This document shows positions 10,215 through 19,336 of a stretch of DNA of 64,000 bases, in pieces; position 1 is the first letter of the stretch, and each line of letters begins with the position of its first letter. The translations under genes and the position numbers were made by a program. The notes under the pieces are model-generated. The model was not told where the DNA came from and searched no databases. It saw nothing but the letters and a program-made list of their open reading frames with translations. This DNA comes from Pseudoalteromonas rubra (GTDB taxonomy: Bacteria; Pseudomonadota; Gammaproteobacteria; Enterobacterales; Alteromonadaceae), in the NCBI RefSeq assembly GCF_005887115.1, contig NZ_PNCJ01000013.1:1-64000 (forward strand), given 5' to 3'.

Positions 10215-11039
10215 ATGAAATTTGCCATTAAATCTATCATCGCAGCAGGCATTCTGACCGCCCTGAGCGGCTGTAACAGCACGACTGACAGCAGTGCACC
10301 CAGCGAGATCACCTCAGCTGTTGCAAGCGCAGAGCGTAAAGCTGAGAACCGGGCTCGTGACCAGTATCGTCACCCTGAACAGACACTGGCATTTTTTGGC
10401 CTTCAGCCAAACATGACAGTCGTTGAAATTGCCCCAGGTGGCGGCTGGTACAGTGAAATTCTGGCACCGGTTGTTAAAGGCCAAGGTACCTACTACGCGG
10501 CGCACTTCCCAGAGAACAGTGAAGGCTACTTCAAACGTTCACTGGATGGCTTCAAGAAAAAAATCGCAGAAGATGCGCGTTTTAGTGAAGTTAAAGTCAC
10601 TGAGTTTGCACCCGGCACTCACACCAATATCGCACCTGCAGGCAGCGCCGACATGGTGCTCATCTTCCGCAGTGTACATAACTGGTATATGCGTCAGGGT
10701 GACGAAGGTGTATTGTCTGCCTTTCAAGCTTTCAATAAAGCACTGAAACCAGGTGGAACTATGGGTGTTGTTGCGCACCGTTTGCCTGATCACCGCGATG
10801 ATAAAGATCAGCAAAATTCTGGTTATATGAAGCAAAACCATGTCATCAGTCTTGCTAAACAAGCTGGATTCGAACTAGTTGCAAGCAGTGAAATCAACGC
10901 CAACCCGTTGGACAGTGCCAACCACCCGAAAGGCGTGTGGACTTTACCACCACGTTTAGCTTTGGGTGATGAAAAGGCCGAGCAGTACAAAGCCATCGGG
11001 GAAAGCGATCGAATGACCCTGAAATTCAAGAAGCTTTAA
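10215..11039 (+). CDS. Exported class I methyltransferase-like lipoprotein
   Basis: A Rossmann-type methyltransferase fold is indicated by VVEIAPGGGWYSEIL near residue 68 (motif I) and later by ADMVLIFRSVHNWY and LKPGGTMGVVAH. The start at 10215 is chosen over an ATG seven codons upstream because AAGGAACTGACT precedes it and because it exposes a lipoprotein signal, with LSGC and Cys20. The mature protein would therefore be membrane-anchored outside the cytoplasm, where SAM is not expected. It resembles the group of predicted methyltransferases with signal peptides (COG4798 as I recall it). The substrate is unknown. It lies between purH and purD, genes that are adjacent in many relatives. Confidence 0.75.
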   Translation: MKFAIKSIIAAGILTALSGCNSTTDSSAPSEITSAVASAERKAENRARDQYRHPEQTLAFFGLQPNMTVVEIAPGGGWYSEILAPVVKGQGTYYAAHFPENSEGYFKRSLDGFKKKIAEDARFSEVKVTEFAPGTHTNIAPAGSADMVLIFRSVHNWYMRQGDEGVLSAFQAFNKALKPGGTMGVVAHRLPDHRDDKDQQNSGYMKQNHVISLAKQAGFELVASSEINANPLDSANHPKGVWTLPPRLALGDEKAEQYKAIGESDRMTLKFKKL

Positions 11040-11054
11040 TAGGAATCAATTGCC

Positions 11055-12338
11055 ATGAATATACTTGTCATTGGCAGCGGCGGCCGTGAACACGCTCTGG
11101 CGTTCAAGGCTGCACAAAACCCATCTGTAAAAACCGTCTTTGTTGCGCCTGGCAACGCAGGGACGGCACTTGAGCCAAAACTGCACAATGTCGCCATTGG
11201 TGTGGAAGACATTGATGCATTGCTGGCTTTTGCCAAAGAGAATAAGGTCGAGCTGACCATTGTTGGCCCTGAAGCGCCACTGGTGATCGGCGTAGTAGAC
11301 CGCTTCCGTGAAGCCGGCCTCGCTATTTTCGGCCCGACTCAGGGTGCAGCCCAGCTGGAAGGCTCTAAGTCATTTACTAAAGACTTTTTAGCACGCCACC
11401 AGATCCCGACAGCGGCCTATCAGACCTTTGAAGAGATCGAACCTGCTCTGGCCTATGTCAAAGCACAAGGCGCCCCCATTGTCGTCAAAGCAGATGGCCT
11501 GGCTGCCGGTAAAGGCGTGATCGTGGCAATGACTGAAACTGAAGCAGAAGACGCTATTCGCGATATGCTAGCGGGTAATGCATTTGGTGAAGCTGGTAGC
11601 CGCGTGGTGATCGAGGAATTCCTCGAAGGTGAAGAGGCTTCGTTCATCGTAATGGTTGATGGTAAGAACGTGTTGCCATTCGCCACCAGCCAAGACCATA
11701 AGCGCGCTTATAATGGCGACGAAGGTCCTAATACGGGCGGCATGGGCGCGTACTCCCCAGCTCCGGTTGTAACCGCAGAGATCCACCAGCGCATCATGGA
11801 TGAGGTGATCACACCTACCGTTGAAGGCATGGCGGCAGAAGGCCACCCTTACACGGGCTTCCTGTATGCAGGCCTGATGATTGCGGCAGACGGTACGCCA
11901 AAAGTGATCGAGTACAACTGTCGCTTTGGGGATCCTGAAACGCAACCTATCATGCTACGTCTGCAATCTGATCTGGTGACCCTGATTGAAGCAGCAAACC
12001 GTCAGGAACTGGATCAAACTGAGATTCAGTTTGATCCTCGTGCTGCTGTGGGCGTTGTACTGGCGGCTAAGGGCTACCCGGGCAGCTATCCGAAAGGCGA
12101 CGCTATCTCTGGTCTGCGTGTTGCTTACCCGGAAGGTGAGAAAGTCTTCCATGCAGGCACCAAGCAAGATGGTGACGCAGTGGTGACTGCAGGTGGACGT
12201 GTATTGTGTGCCACGGCGTTAGGTCATACGGTAACAGAAGCCCAAAAGCGCGCGTATGCGCTGGTACAGGAGATTAGCTGGGACGGTGTTGAATACCGTA
12301 CCGATATCGCCTATCGTGCCATTGCTCGCGAGCAATAA
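11055..12338 (+). CDS. purD: Phosphoribosylamine-glycine ligase (GARS)
   Basis: PurD is an ATP-grasp enzyme that joins glycine to phosphoribosylamine, the second step of purine synthesis. Its 427 residues (E. coli 429) start MNILVIGSGGREHALAFKA. They contain the ATP-grasp segments IVVKADGLAAGKGVIVA near residue 138, EEFLEGEEASF, DHKRAYNGDEGPNTGGMGAYSP, and the metal-binding end VIEYNCRFGDPETQ near 288. It begins 15 bases after the methyltransferase-like gene, with TAGGAATCAATTGCC before the ATG. A terminator follows. Confidence 0.97.
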   Translation: MNILVIGSGGREHALAFKAAQNPSVKTVFVAPGNAGTALEPKLHNVAIGVEDIDALLAFAKENKVELTIVGPEAPLVIGVVDRFREAGLAIFGPTQGAAQLEGSKSFTKDFLARHQIPTAAYQTFEEIEPALAYVKAQGAPIVVKADGLAAGKGVIVAMTETEAEDAIRDMLAGNAFGEAGSRVVIEEFLEGEEASFIVMVDGKNVLPFATSQDHKRAYNGDEGPNTGGMGAYSPAPVVTAEIHQRIMDEVITPTVEGMAAEGHPYTGFLYAGLMIAADGTPKVIEYNCRFGDPETQPIMLRLQSDLVTLIEAANRQELDQTEIQFDPRAAVGVVLAAKGYPGSYPKGDAISGLRVAYPEGEKVFHAGTKQDGDAVVTAGGRVLCATALGHTVTEAQKRAYALVQEISWDGVEYRTDIAYRAIAREQ

Positions 12339-12348
12339 GTTATATCAT

Positions 12349-12372
12349 ACCGGGTCACGGACCCGGTTTTTT
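12349..12372 (+). terminator. Intrinsic terminator after purD
   Basis: ACCGGGTC (12349-12356) pairs with GACCCGGT (12360-12367) around ACG, followed by a T run. Confidence 0.9.
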
Positions 12373-12447
12373 ATTTCCTCCCTTCCTTCACCTCTGTGTC
12401 GTGCTTTGCTAGGATCGCCTATTTCAACCATCTTTAGGGGCGTAAAG

Positions 12448-13275
12448 ATGCAAGGTACTCTACGTAAGATGCAGGCACAATTGAATTGTGCATCAGCACC
12501 AACCATAAACTATCAGCTACCCGTAGGCGACGACCTGTTGCCATTGAATGACCTGATTGGCAAGCGTCTGACGCTCACCTTCAGCGGCAATATATTCTGC
12601 TGTAACTGTGGCAAGAAAACCAAGAAAAGCTACTCTCAGGGTCACTGTTTTGTGTGCATGAAAAAGCTGGCCAGCTGCGATATGTGCATCATGAAGCCAG
12701 AAACCTGCCACTACGATCAGGGCACCTGCCGCGAACCTGAGTGGGGCGAAACCCACTGTATGATCCCGCATTACGTCTATCTGGCAAATACGTCCGGTCT
12801 TAAAGTCGGTATCACTCGTCATACCCAGATCCCAACCCGCTGGATAGACCAGGGTGCCACACAGGCAGTGCCCATCTTCAAAGTACAGACCCGATTGCAA
12901 TCTGGCTTGGTTGAAGTGGCATTGGCGGAATTTATTGCCGATAAAACCAACTGGCGCAATATGCTCAAGGGCATAAATCCTGAGCTGGACCTCAAAGCAT
13001 CCGCAGCAGAGCTTATCCCACAGATCCAAGCAAAGCTGGATGAATTAGCGGAGCTATTTGGCGCCACGGCCATTGAGCGGCTGGATGAAGACGTGGTAGA
13101 TCTGAACTTCCCGGTTACCAGCTACCCTAGTAAAATCAGCTCTTTTAACTTTGATAAAGAGCCGGTTGTCAGCGGTACCTTACAAGGTATTAAAGGTCAG
13201 TACCTAATCTTTGACACCGGTGTGATCAATATCCGCAAGTTCACTTCATACGAAGTCTCGGTAAGCCTGGACTAA
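12448..13275 (+). CDS. DUF2797 cysteine-rich protein
   Basis: The protein belongs to the uncharacterised DUF2797 group. From the ATG at 12448 it has 275 residues. The upstream frame crosses the purD terminator, so that ATG is preferred; TTTAGGGGCG is the ribosome binding site. Residues about 50-105 hold a cluster of Cys and His (FCCNCGKKTKKSY, HCFVCMKK, CDMCIMKPETCHYD, GTCREPEWGETHC), suggesting structural zinc. After it comes YVYLANTSGLKVGITRHTQ with RWIDQGA, which resembles the start of a GIY-YIG nuclease fold. That comparison is inference. It appears to be a single-gene unit, convergent with the next gene. Confidence 0.8.
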   Translation: MQGTLRKMQAQLNCASAPTINYQLPVGDDLLPLNDLIGKRLTLTFSGNIFCCNCGKKTKKSYSQGHCFVCMKKLASCDMCIMKPETCHYDQGTCREPEWGETHCMIPHYVYLANTSGLKVGITRHTQIPTRWIDQGATQAVPIFKVQTRLQSGLVEVALAEFIADKTNWRNMLKGINPELDLKASAAELIPQIQAKLDELAELFGATAIERLDEDVVDLNFPVTSYPSKISSFNFDKEPVVSGTLQGIKGQYLIFDTGVINIRKFTSYEVSVSLD

Positions 13276-13290
13276 ATTATACACGGCTAT

Positions 13291-15843
13291 TTAACGGCCG
13301 CTTACCAGACGTTGCGGGGGCGCAAGCTCGCTTATCCCCCGCTCTGAGCGATAAAAGTTAAGCCAGTCTGACTGTGGTAGCGGACGGCAATAGTGATACC
13401 CCTGCATCGTGTGACAACCCAGCTTTTGCAAGAACTTCTGCTGCACCGATTTTTCAACGCCTTCTGCCACTACATGTAAATTCAATGCCTTGGCCATAGC
13501 GACAATCGCAGTCACAATTTCGCTATTCCCATACTCGTCCGGAATTTTAGCAATAAAACTGGCGTCAATTTTCAGTATGTCGATGGGCAGTTTGGTCAGG
13601 TAGCTCAGCGCCGAATACCCAGTACCGAAATCATCCAATGCAATCGACACCCCCAGGCTTTTGAGCTTCTTCAGCATGACCTTAGCATCGTGTAAATTAC
13701 TGACAAAGCTGGTTTCAGTCAGTTCTAGCTCTACATAGCGACCATCCAGATTATGCTGCTCCAGTGCTTTGGCCATGGTCATCACCAAATCACCCTGACT
13801 GAGATGACTGGCAGAGATATTAATTGCAATACGGCGTATATCCAACCCTTCATTGAGCCACTGAGACATTTTCCGGCAAGCTTCGTTAATCACCCATTGG
13901 TCCAGCTTGACAATTAAGCCCAGCTCTTCGGCCAGTGGAATAAACTGAGCTGGCGAGATAGTCCCCAGGTTAGGATCCTGCCAGCGCAGCAGACACTCCA
14001 CACTCATGATCCGACCGCTGGTCAGACAGCGCAGTGGTTGATAATGAAGCTCAAACTCCCCCCCTTCCAGCGCACTTTGAAACCGGCTTAACATCGACAA
14101 ACGTTCCAGCGAACGCGCATTCATTGACGCTTTGTATAACTGAAACGAATTACGCCCCAGTTCCTTTGAGCGATACATTGCGACGTCCGCATGTTTGAGC
14201 AGACTTTCACTGTCGAGGCCGTCTTCGGGATAGATTGCCGCACCCAAAGAGGCCGTGGCAGTGACGTTAAGCTCTCCAAGTGCAAAGGGCACACTGAGCT
14301 CACTTAGGATCTGATCGGCAAAATTAACAACATCTTCCATGTGCTCTACTTCGGTAAGCAACACCACGAATTCATCACCACCGAGACGAGCGAGTGTATC
14401 CCCTTGTTTCAGGATGGCTTTGATCCGCTCACTTACCTGGCTTAGCAACTTATCTCCGGCGCTGTGGCCTAAAGTATCATTAACCTCCTTAAAGCGATCC
14501 AGATCGATGAACATCACGCTGAGTTTGTGTTTATCACGCTGTGCTGAGGCAAGTGCCATCGACAGTCTATCGTAAAATAAGCGTCGGTTAGGCAGCCCGG
14601 TCAGTTCATCAAAATAGGCCAGTCGGGCAATTTTTTCCTCAGCATTTTTACGCTCAGTAATGTCACTGAAAATGGCCGCATAAAGGACATCATCGCTGTA
14701 GGGTTCATTGATCTCTATGATAGTCAGCCATTCAACGTAGACTTCACCACTTTTACGTTTATTACAGATCTCTCCCTGCCAGACGCCTTTATTTCGCAAC
14801 TCCTTCCACATGCGTTCATAGTAATCCTGACCATGTACTCCGGAGCTGAGAATGCTGGGGTTTTTACCCAGTACTTCATAGTCCTGATACCCGGTTAGCG
14901 CGCTAAACGCGGGATTTATCTGGATGATCTCACCGTTTGCCCGAGTGATCATAATACCATCGAGCGATGCATCGATAATGCGATTCGCCAGATAGAGGTT
15001 TTTCTCCGACTTTTGCAGTGCTAAATCCCGCTGAGCCAGCACTTTTTCCAGTTCACTACAGTAGGCCGTTTCTATTTCTGTCAGTACATTTTTCAGTGCG
15101 AGTAAGCCAATCACCTTGTTGGACTCTGACTCACGGATCACCAGATGGCGTATAGAGCGGGCAGTCATCAGACGATAAGCATCAAACAAGCTATCCTTAG
15201 GTGTCATAGATTCCATGGGATAACTGGCCAGTTCCCAGCAAGGCATACGCCAGTCCTGATTAAGGATCACATAGGCCACATCCCGTTGCGTGATAATACC
15301 ATACTCAGCCAAGGACTGATGATACACCAAAACGGCCGTGGTCTTGTCCCGTCGCATTGCATAAATGGCCTCAGAAATACACGCTTGTGCATCCAAAGTG
15401 CTGATCTGTGACTCGAAATGATCCTCAATGGGGCGAAAGTGCAGATAGTGATCCAGCCCCTGATTGCGTACAATGTCAGACAGAGAAACCACCCCCAACG
15501 GACGGTTATGGGCATCTTTCACCAATAAATGACGGATCCCAAGTTGATGAAACTTGATGGTCGCCTCACTCAGTGTCTGACTGATCAGGATATCTTGAAC
15601 CGGAGAGTTCATGATATTGCCGATGGCGGTCTGTGCCAGCCCACTGTGTTCGAAATCCAGGCTAACACAGTCTGACTCAGTCCAAATTCCGACGATTTTA
15701 TCGTCCTGCGTAATGAATATTGAGCTGACCCGCCGTTCTCGCATCATACTCAGCGCATCATACAGACGCGTGGTGTAGTCACAACACAGCAGGTTATTTG
15801 AGTAAACATCTTTAATTTGCAGTTGACGTGTATCGCCCATCAT
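13291..15843 (-). CDS. CBS-PAS-GGDEF-EAL c-di-GMP regulatory protein
   Basis: A soluble c-di-GMP enzyme with several sensory domains. From the chosen start at 15843 it has 850 residues; GAGG lies 8 bases upstream, and in-frame TTG and GTG codons give longer options. Order of parts: two CBS pairs (about 10-260), a short coiled segment, a PAS domain (ITRANGEIIQINPAFSALTGY, about 290-410), GGDEF with intact RLGGDEFVVLL, and a C-terminal EAL domain. The EAL signature reads VECLLRW, so the middle Ala is Cys, but the metal-binding Glu, DDFGTGYS and AEGVE are present. Synthase and phosphodiesterase activity are both plausible. The RxxD inhibitory site before GGDEF reads KQGD, so product inhibition may be absent. 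Confidence 0.88.
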   Translation of the reverse strand: MMGDTRQLQIKDVYSNNLLCCDYTTRLYDALSMMRERRVSSIFITQDDKIVGIWTESDCVSLDFEHSGLAQTAIGNIMNSPVQDILISQTLSEATIKFHQLGIRHLLVKDAHNRPLGVVSLSDIVRNQGLDHYLHFRPIEDHFESQISTLDAQACISEAIYAMRRDKTTAVLVYHQSLAEYGIITQRDVAYVILNQDWRMPCWELASYPMESMTPKDSLFDAYRLMTARSIRHLVIRESESNKVIGLLALKNVLTEIETAYCSELEKVLAQRDLALQKSEKNLYLANRIIDASLDGIMITRANGEIIQINPAFSALTGYQDYEVLGKNPSILSSGVHGQDYYERMWKELRNKGVWQGEICNKRKSGEVYVEWLTIIEINEPYSDDVLYAAIFSDITERKNAEEKIARLAYFDELTGLPNRRLFYDRLSMALASAQRDKHKLSVMFIDLDRFKEVNDTLGHSAGDKLLSQVSERIKAILKQGDTLARLGGDEFVVLLTEVEHMEDVVNFADQILSELSVPFALGELNVTATASLGAAIYPEDGLDSESLLKHADVAMYRSKELGRNSFQLYKASMNARSLERLSMLSRFQSALEGGEFELHYQPLRCLTSGRIMSVECLLRWQDPNLGTISPAQFIPLAEELGLIVKLDQWVINEACRKMSQWLNEGLDIRRIAINISASHLSQGDLVMTMAKALEQHNLDGRYVELELTETSFVSNLHDAKVMLKKLKSLGVSIALDDFGTGYSALSYLTKLPIDILKIDASFIAKIPDEYGNSEIVTAIVAMAKALNLHVVAEGVEKSVQQKFLQKLGCHTMQGYHYCRPLPQSDWLNFYRSERGISELAPPQRLVSGR

Positions 15844-15919
15844 AAGCACAGCCTCGCTTTCAGCCAATCTAATCGAGTATAATGGAGAGAATTTAAACAA
15901 CCTTGACCAAGAACAAATA

Positions 15920-16213
15920 ATGACAATAAAGTCTTACCCGTTCCTATTATGGTTAGACCAAAGTCTAGCTTATGTCAGTAATGAGACTGAATTAACGGAA
16001 ATGTGCCATTATTCGGGCCCTGACGAGGGGATCTGTATTTACCGTGACGGTCAGTATTTGACCCGTTCCGGGGAGGCGATAGCGCCCCTGTCGGCCGATG
16101 CACTCACCCGGTTAGTGCAACAAACCTTAGTACAAGAAGGTCAGTGTTGCGTGTCTAAACTCAGTGAATGCAGCGTAGAAGATGCCTTTACACTGTTAGA
16201 AAATATTCGTTAA
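15920..16213 (+). CDS. Small uncharacterised protein, 97 residues
   Basis: I do not recognise this gene. It encodes a 97-residue, mildly acidic, soluble-looking protein with three Cys and no signal peptide or membrane segment. It begins MTIKSYPFLLWLDQSLAYVS and ends in a helix, VEDAFTLLENIR. A TATAAT (15878-15883) lies 36 bases before the ATG on this strand, but with a poor -35 element. It diverges from the CBS-PAS-GGDEF-EAL gene and ends 7 bases before the stop of the convergent HDAC-like gene. Codon use matches its neighbours. Confidence 0.65.
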   Translation: MTIKSYPFLLWLDQSLAYVSNETELTEMCHYSGPDEGICIYRDGQYLTRSGEAIAPLSADALTRLVQQTLVQEGQCCVSKLSECSVEDAFTLLENIR

Positions 16214-16220
16214 CAAAACC

Positions 16221-17138
16221 TCAGGCTTCTGCCAGTGCCCGGACATGGCACTCGACACTGCGTCCCAGCGATGACAGATCATAACCGCCTTCAAGGTAGG
16301 AAATGATCCCCAAACATGACTGGGCTTTGGCAAAGGCAATCACTTGTTCGGTAAACCAGACATAGTCCTGCTCTACAAAGCTCAGGCCACCCATGTCATC
16401 CTCAAGGTGGCCATCAAATCCGGCACTGATGAAGATCAGCTGAGGGGAAAACGTCTTGAGCCTGGGCAGCCATTGCTGCTCAACCAATGCCCGAAAGTCA
16501 CGCCCATCGCTGCCTGCGGGCAACGGCGAATTTAACACTGAGTCGGTATTTTCAATCGCAGTGTTGGGATAGAAAGGGTATTGAAACAAAGAGCAGAACA
16601 ACACCTGAGGATCATCCCGAACTATGTCCTGTGTACCATTGCCATGGTGCACATCGATGTCCAGTACCGCAATGCGTTCTACTCCTTGCTGTTTTGCATA
16701 AGCCACCGCAATTGCCAGGTTATTGAATACACAGAATCCTGATGAACTATATTGGTTGGCATGATGACCAGGTGGTCGAACGGCGCAAAATGCTGCATCC
16801 AGTTTACCCGCTAACACCTCATCGACGGCCAGGATGCCCGCGCCCACAGCCCGCTCGATAGCTTTCATTGAATCCGGACATAACCAGGTATCGCCATCGA
16901 GTTCTGCCAAACCTGACTCAGGTAATGCCTCATATACCCGAGAGATATGTGCCTGGTCATGTACTCGAGCAATATCTTCTAATGTTGCCTTAGGGGCTGT
17001 TTTATATTCAATAGCCACATCCAATCCGGAGGCCAAAATACGATCAGAAATGGCATCCAGACGCTCAGGACATTCCGGATGGTCCGCAATCATTTTATGT
17101 TTGCGGCAAAGTGGGTGAGTGATCAACGCCGTACGCAT
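16221..17138 (-). CDS. Histone deacetylase family protein
   Basis: A zinc-dependent amidohydrolase of the HDAC/acetylpolyamine amidohydrolase superfamily. In bacteria these remove acetyl groups from small molecules or proteins; the substrate here is unknown. The 305-residue length and HPECPERLDAI near residue 20 fit the bacterial class II-like group. Active-site elements are RPPGHHA (121-127, catalytic His pair), DIDVHHGNGTQ (160-170, zinc ligands Asp and His), and SAGFDGH with a further zinc-ligand Asp. No signal peptide is present, so it is cytoplasmic. It is downstream of the serine hydrolase gene on the same strand, 87 bases apart. Confidence 0.9.
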   Translation of the reverse strand: MRTALITHPLCRKHKMIADHPECPERLDAISDRILASGLDVAIEYKTAPKATLEDIARVHDQAHISRVYEALPESGLAELDGDTWLCPDSMKAIERAVGAGILAVDEVLAGKLDAAFCAVRPPGHHANQYSSSGFCVFNNLAIAVAYAKQQGVERIAVLDIDVHHGNGTQDIVRDDPQVLFCSLFQYPFYPNTAIENTDSVLNSPLPAGSDGRDFRALVEQQWLPRLKTFSPQLIFISAGFDGHLEDDMGGLSFVEQDYVWFTEQVIAFAKAQSCLGIISYLEGGYDLSSLGRSVECHVRALAEA

Positions 17139-17225
17139 AGCAAAACCAGTCCTTCGTGAAGTAATAGACCAAGTGTATCAGAGCCAACTTGAGCAGACCC
17201 TGATACTTTGGTGTAACCTGCCTGC

Positions 17226-18806
17226 TTACTGTTCTGGTAACGATTTAGCTGTAAGCCGCAAATTATGGAAATCAAAACTGAAATCCGTGATATCCGGGTT
17301 TACCCAGGACATACTTGCCGCCTCAACCTGTTGCGATGGGGACAAGGTAAAGTGAATATAGGCATCTGCCTCCAGCATAGGTTGTTGCCACTTAACAACA
17401 AAGGTATTCCCCGTATGATGGACCAACTTTCCTTTGAGCATCGCAGTGTGGGTAAAATCGATATACAACTGACCATCCAGCTCTTCAACAATGACATCAC
17501 CATACCAGGGACTGCTCAGGGTGCCTGTATACACCTGATTAGCCAGTGCCGGTTGAGGGTTGTCAACTTTTACTACACCCGCCTCACTATAAGCTTCCTC
17601 GCGCTTTGCGTAATAACGCTCTGCGGTTTCCTTTACCCAGTCTCTGTCTGGCAAGCCGAGTGCGTCTTCAAATACCTCATTGATGATGGCGGTCAGGGCC
17701 GGGTAAACCTGCTGATTTGATAACACCACCACACCCAGCTCTTTGCCCGGTATCATTGCCACCTGGGAAACCATGCCCAGGATCCCGCCACCATGACCCA
17801 CTTTCTTATGGCCAAAATAATCTTCAATGGCCCAGCCCAGACCATAGCCTCTGAATTGTTGCTGGTAGTATTTTTTACCCTCTTTACTGGGCTTACGCAT
17901 AATATGAGGCAACCACATCTGGGTTTGCTGTTCACTACTGAACAAGCGTTTACCTTCAGGTGTTTCTCCTTGTGATAACTGGGTCAGTAGCCAGCGGCTC
18001 ATGTCATTTGCGCTGGAGGCAATGGCGCCTGCACCACGGAAGTCTTCCAGATAATCGATGAAGAATGGCGTAAGTTGGTTATCCCAGTAAATGCTGCCCG
18101 TGGCCCAGTTGGTGTTTTGTGCCGGTATCCGTGAAAACCCGGCTTTAGAGGTATTCATGCCCAAAGGCTTAAACAGTCGCTGTTCAACAAATGTACGCCA
18201 ATCCTGGCCGCTCACCCGATGCACAACTTCACCTGCTACGACAAACATCAGGTTATTGTAGGCATATTCACTGCGAAAACTGCTGCTTGTCGGTAAATGC
18301 GCAATACCATTAAGCAGGTCTGACATGGATTTGTCTGTGTCCGGCCAAATCATTAAATCTCCGGCTCCTTTACCCAGGCCGCTACGGTGGCTGAGCAAAT
18401 CAGCTATCGTCATTTCTCGCGTTACATAGGGGTCTGACAAGCGAAATTCCGGAATATGTTTGATGACTTTGTCTTCCCAGCTCAGCTTGCCTTCATCCAC
18501 CAACATAGCCAACGCCGCAGCCGTGAAAGCCTTACTATTTGACGCAATACCGAATAAGGTATTCGCATCCACTTTATCTGGGCGTGCAACGTGGCGCACC
18601 CCAAATCCCTTAGCCAATACCACTTCAGAGCGCTCTACCACAGCCAATGCGATACCCGGAATATTGAATGCCTCCATCGCTTCGACGACTGCCCGCTCAA
18701 CCTCGGCAACATTGACTTTAGGGGTGGCCTGTCCCGCCAATGCTGGGGGATTAATAACAGCCAACAGCGCTGCGGCAATAAGACCTCTGCCAAATTGGTA
18801 TTTCAT
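17226..18806 (-). CDS. Exported serine hydrolase, beta-lactamase class C fold
   Basis: The protein has a signal peptide (to about residue 25, PALAGQA) and a serine beta-lactamase-like domain. The Ser-x-x-Lys motif is S89-N-S-K92 in LFGIASNSKAF. The Tyr motif is YAYNN, and the third motif is GHGGGILG. The last ~110 residues form the small beta-barrel domain often attached to such esterases or peptidases (DUF3471-like). Members act as D-aminopeptidases, esterases or penicillin-interacting proteins. Activity on beta-lactam drugs should not be assumed. At 526 residues it is of usual length for the two-domain form. Location is predicted to be periplasmic. Confidence 0.88.
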   Translation of the reverse strand: MKYQFGRGLIAAALLAVINPPALAGQATPKVNVAEVERAVVEAMEAFNIPGIALAVVERSEVVLAKGFGVRHVARPDKVDANTLFGIASNSKAFTAAALAMLVDEGKLSWEDKVIKHIPEFRLSDPYVTREMTIADLLSHRSGLGKGAGDLMIWPDTDKSMSDLLNGIAHLPTSSSFRSEYAYNNLMFVVAGEVVHRVSGQDWRTFVEQRLFKPLGMNTSKAGFSRIPAQNTNWATGSIYWDNQLTPFFIDYLEDFRGAGAIASSANDMSRWLLTQLSQGETPEGKRLFSSEQQTQMWLPHIMRKPSKEGKKYYQQQFRGYGLGWAIEDYFGHKKVGHGGGILGMVSQVAMIPGKELGVVVLSNQQVYPALTAIINEVFEDALGLPDRDWVKETAERYYAKREEAYSEAGVVKVDNPQPALANQVYTGTLSSPWYGDVIVEELDGQLYIDFTHTAMLKGKLVHHTGNTFVVKWQQPMLEADAYIHFTLSPSQQVEAASMSWVNPDITDFSFDFHNLRLTAKSLPEQ

Positions 18807-18821
18807 TTTTATTTTTCTTCC

Positions 18822-19322
18822 TTATTGATAAATAGACAACTCCCGCTGGGCCCTGTGATAGTCCAAATCCAGGATACATGGCTGTCTTGATAACAGCTGC
18901 TGATATGATGCGGGAAACTGATGATATTGAACACCCCGAAGCACATGTTCCAAATACCAGGAAAACGGCAACAAGTCGTTGTGAAATTGTTGAGTGACGT
19001 AGCAGTGCGCGGTGGTCTGAGTACCACATTGACGGATCACATCAACACACTGGCGCGCATAACCCTCTCCTTCTATGCTGTCAAGCAGCACAACCTCTTG
19101 TTCGGTTAACGCATACAGCACACCATGGACACAAGCGTCACCGCTGTTATCCGGTTCAATAGAGCACTTTGCAGAGCCGTCCTGACCTCGATGACGAAAA
19201 CCTAAGGTATAACCAGGTAACCAGGCCGTGCCGAGTAACCTGGCGTGGGGCAAACGCGCTTGCAGGCGCGCAGGTGTTAAGTTTGAACCAAAAGCAAAAT
19301 TCAGTATTTCTCTTGCTGCCAT
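18822..19322 (-). CDS. Gamma-glutamylcyclotransferase family protein
   Basis: The 166-residue protein has the family's N-terminal substrate-binding segment NFAFGSNLTPARLQARLP and the later acidic segment LLDSIEGEGYARQCVDV, which holds the expected general-base Glu. The family releases 5-oxoproline from gamma-glutamyl compounds such as glutathione degradation products, but many members are not tested. It is cytoplasmic. It lies between the LysE-type exporter and the serine hydrolase, on the same strand and with 14- to 15-base gaps, so the genes may be one transcript. Confidence 0.82.
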   Translation of the reverse strand: MAAREILNFAFGSNLTPARLQARLPHARLLGTAWLPGYTLGFRHRGQDGSAKCSIEPDNSGDACVHGVLYALTEQEVVLLDSIEGEGYARQCVDVIRQCGTQTTAHCYVTQQFHNDLLPFSWYLEHVLRGVQYHQFPASYQQLLSRQPCILDLDYHRAQRELSIYQ

Positions 19323-19336
19323 ACGAACTCCCGGCG

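Noticed and set aside
12256..12447. Upstream extension of the DUF2797 frame
   Set aside because: It overlaps purD and runs through its terminator; ATG 12448 has a ribosome binding site.
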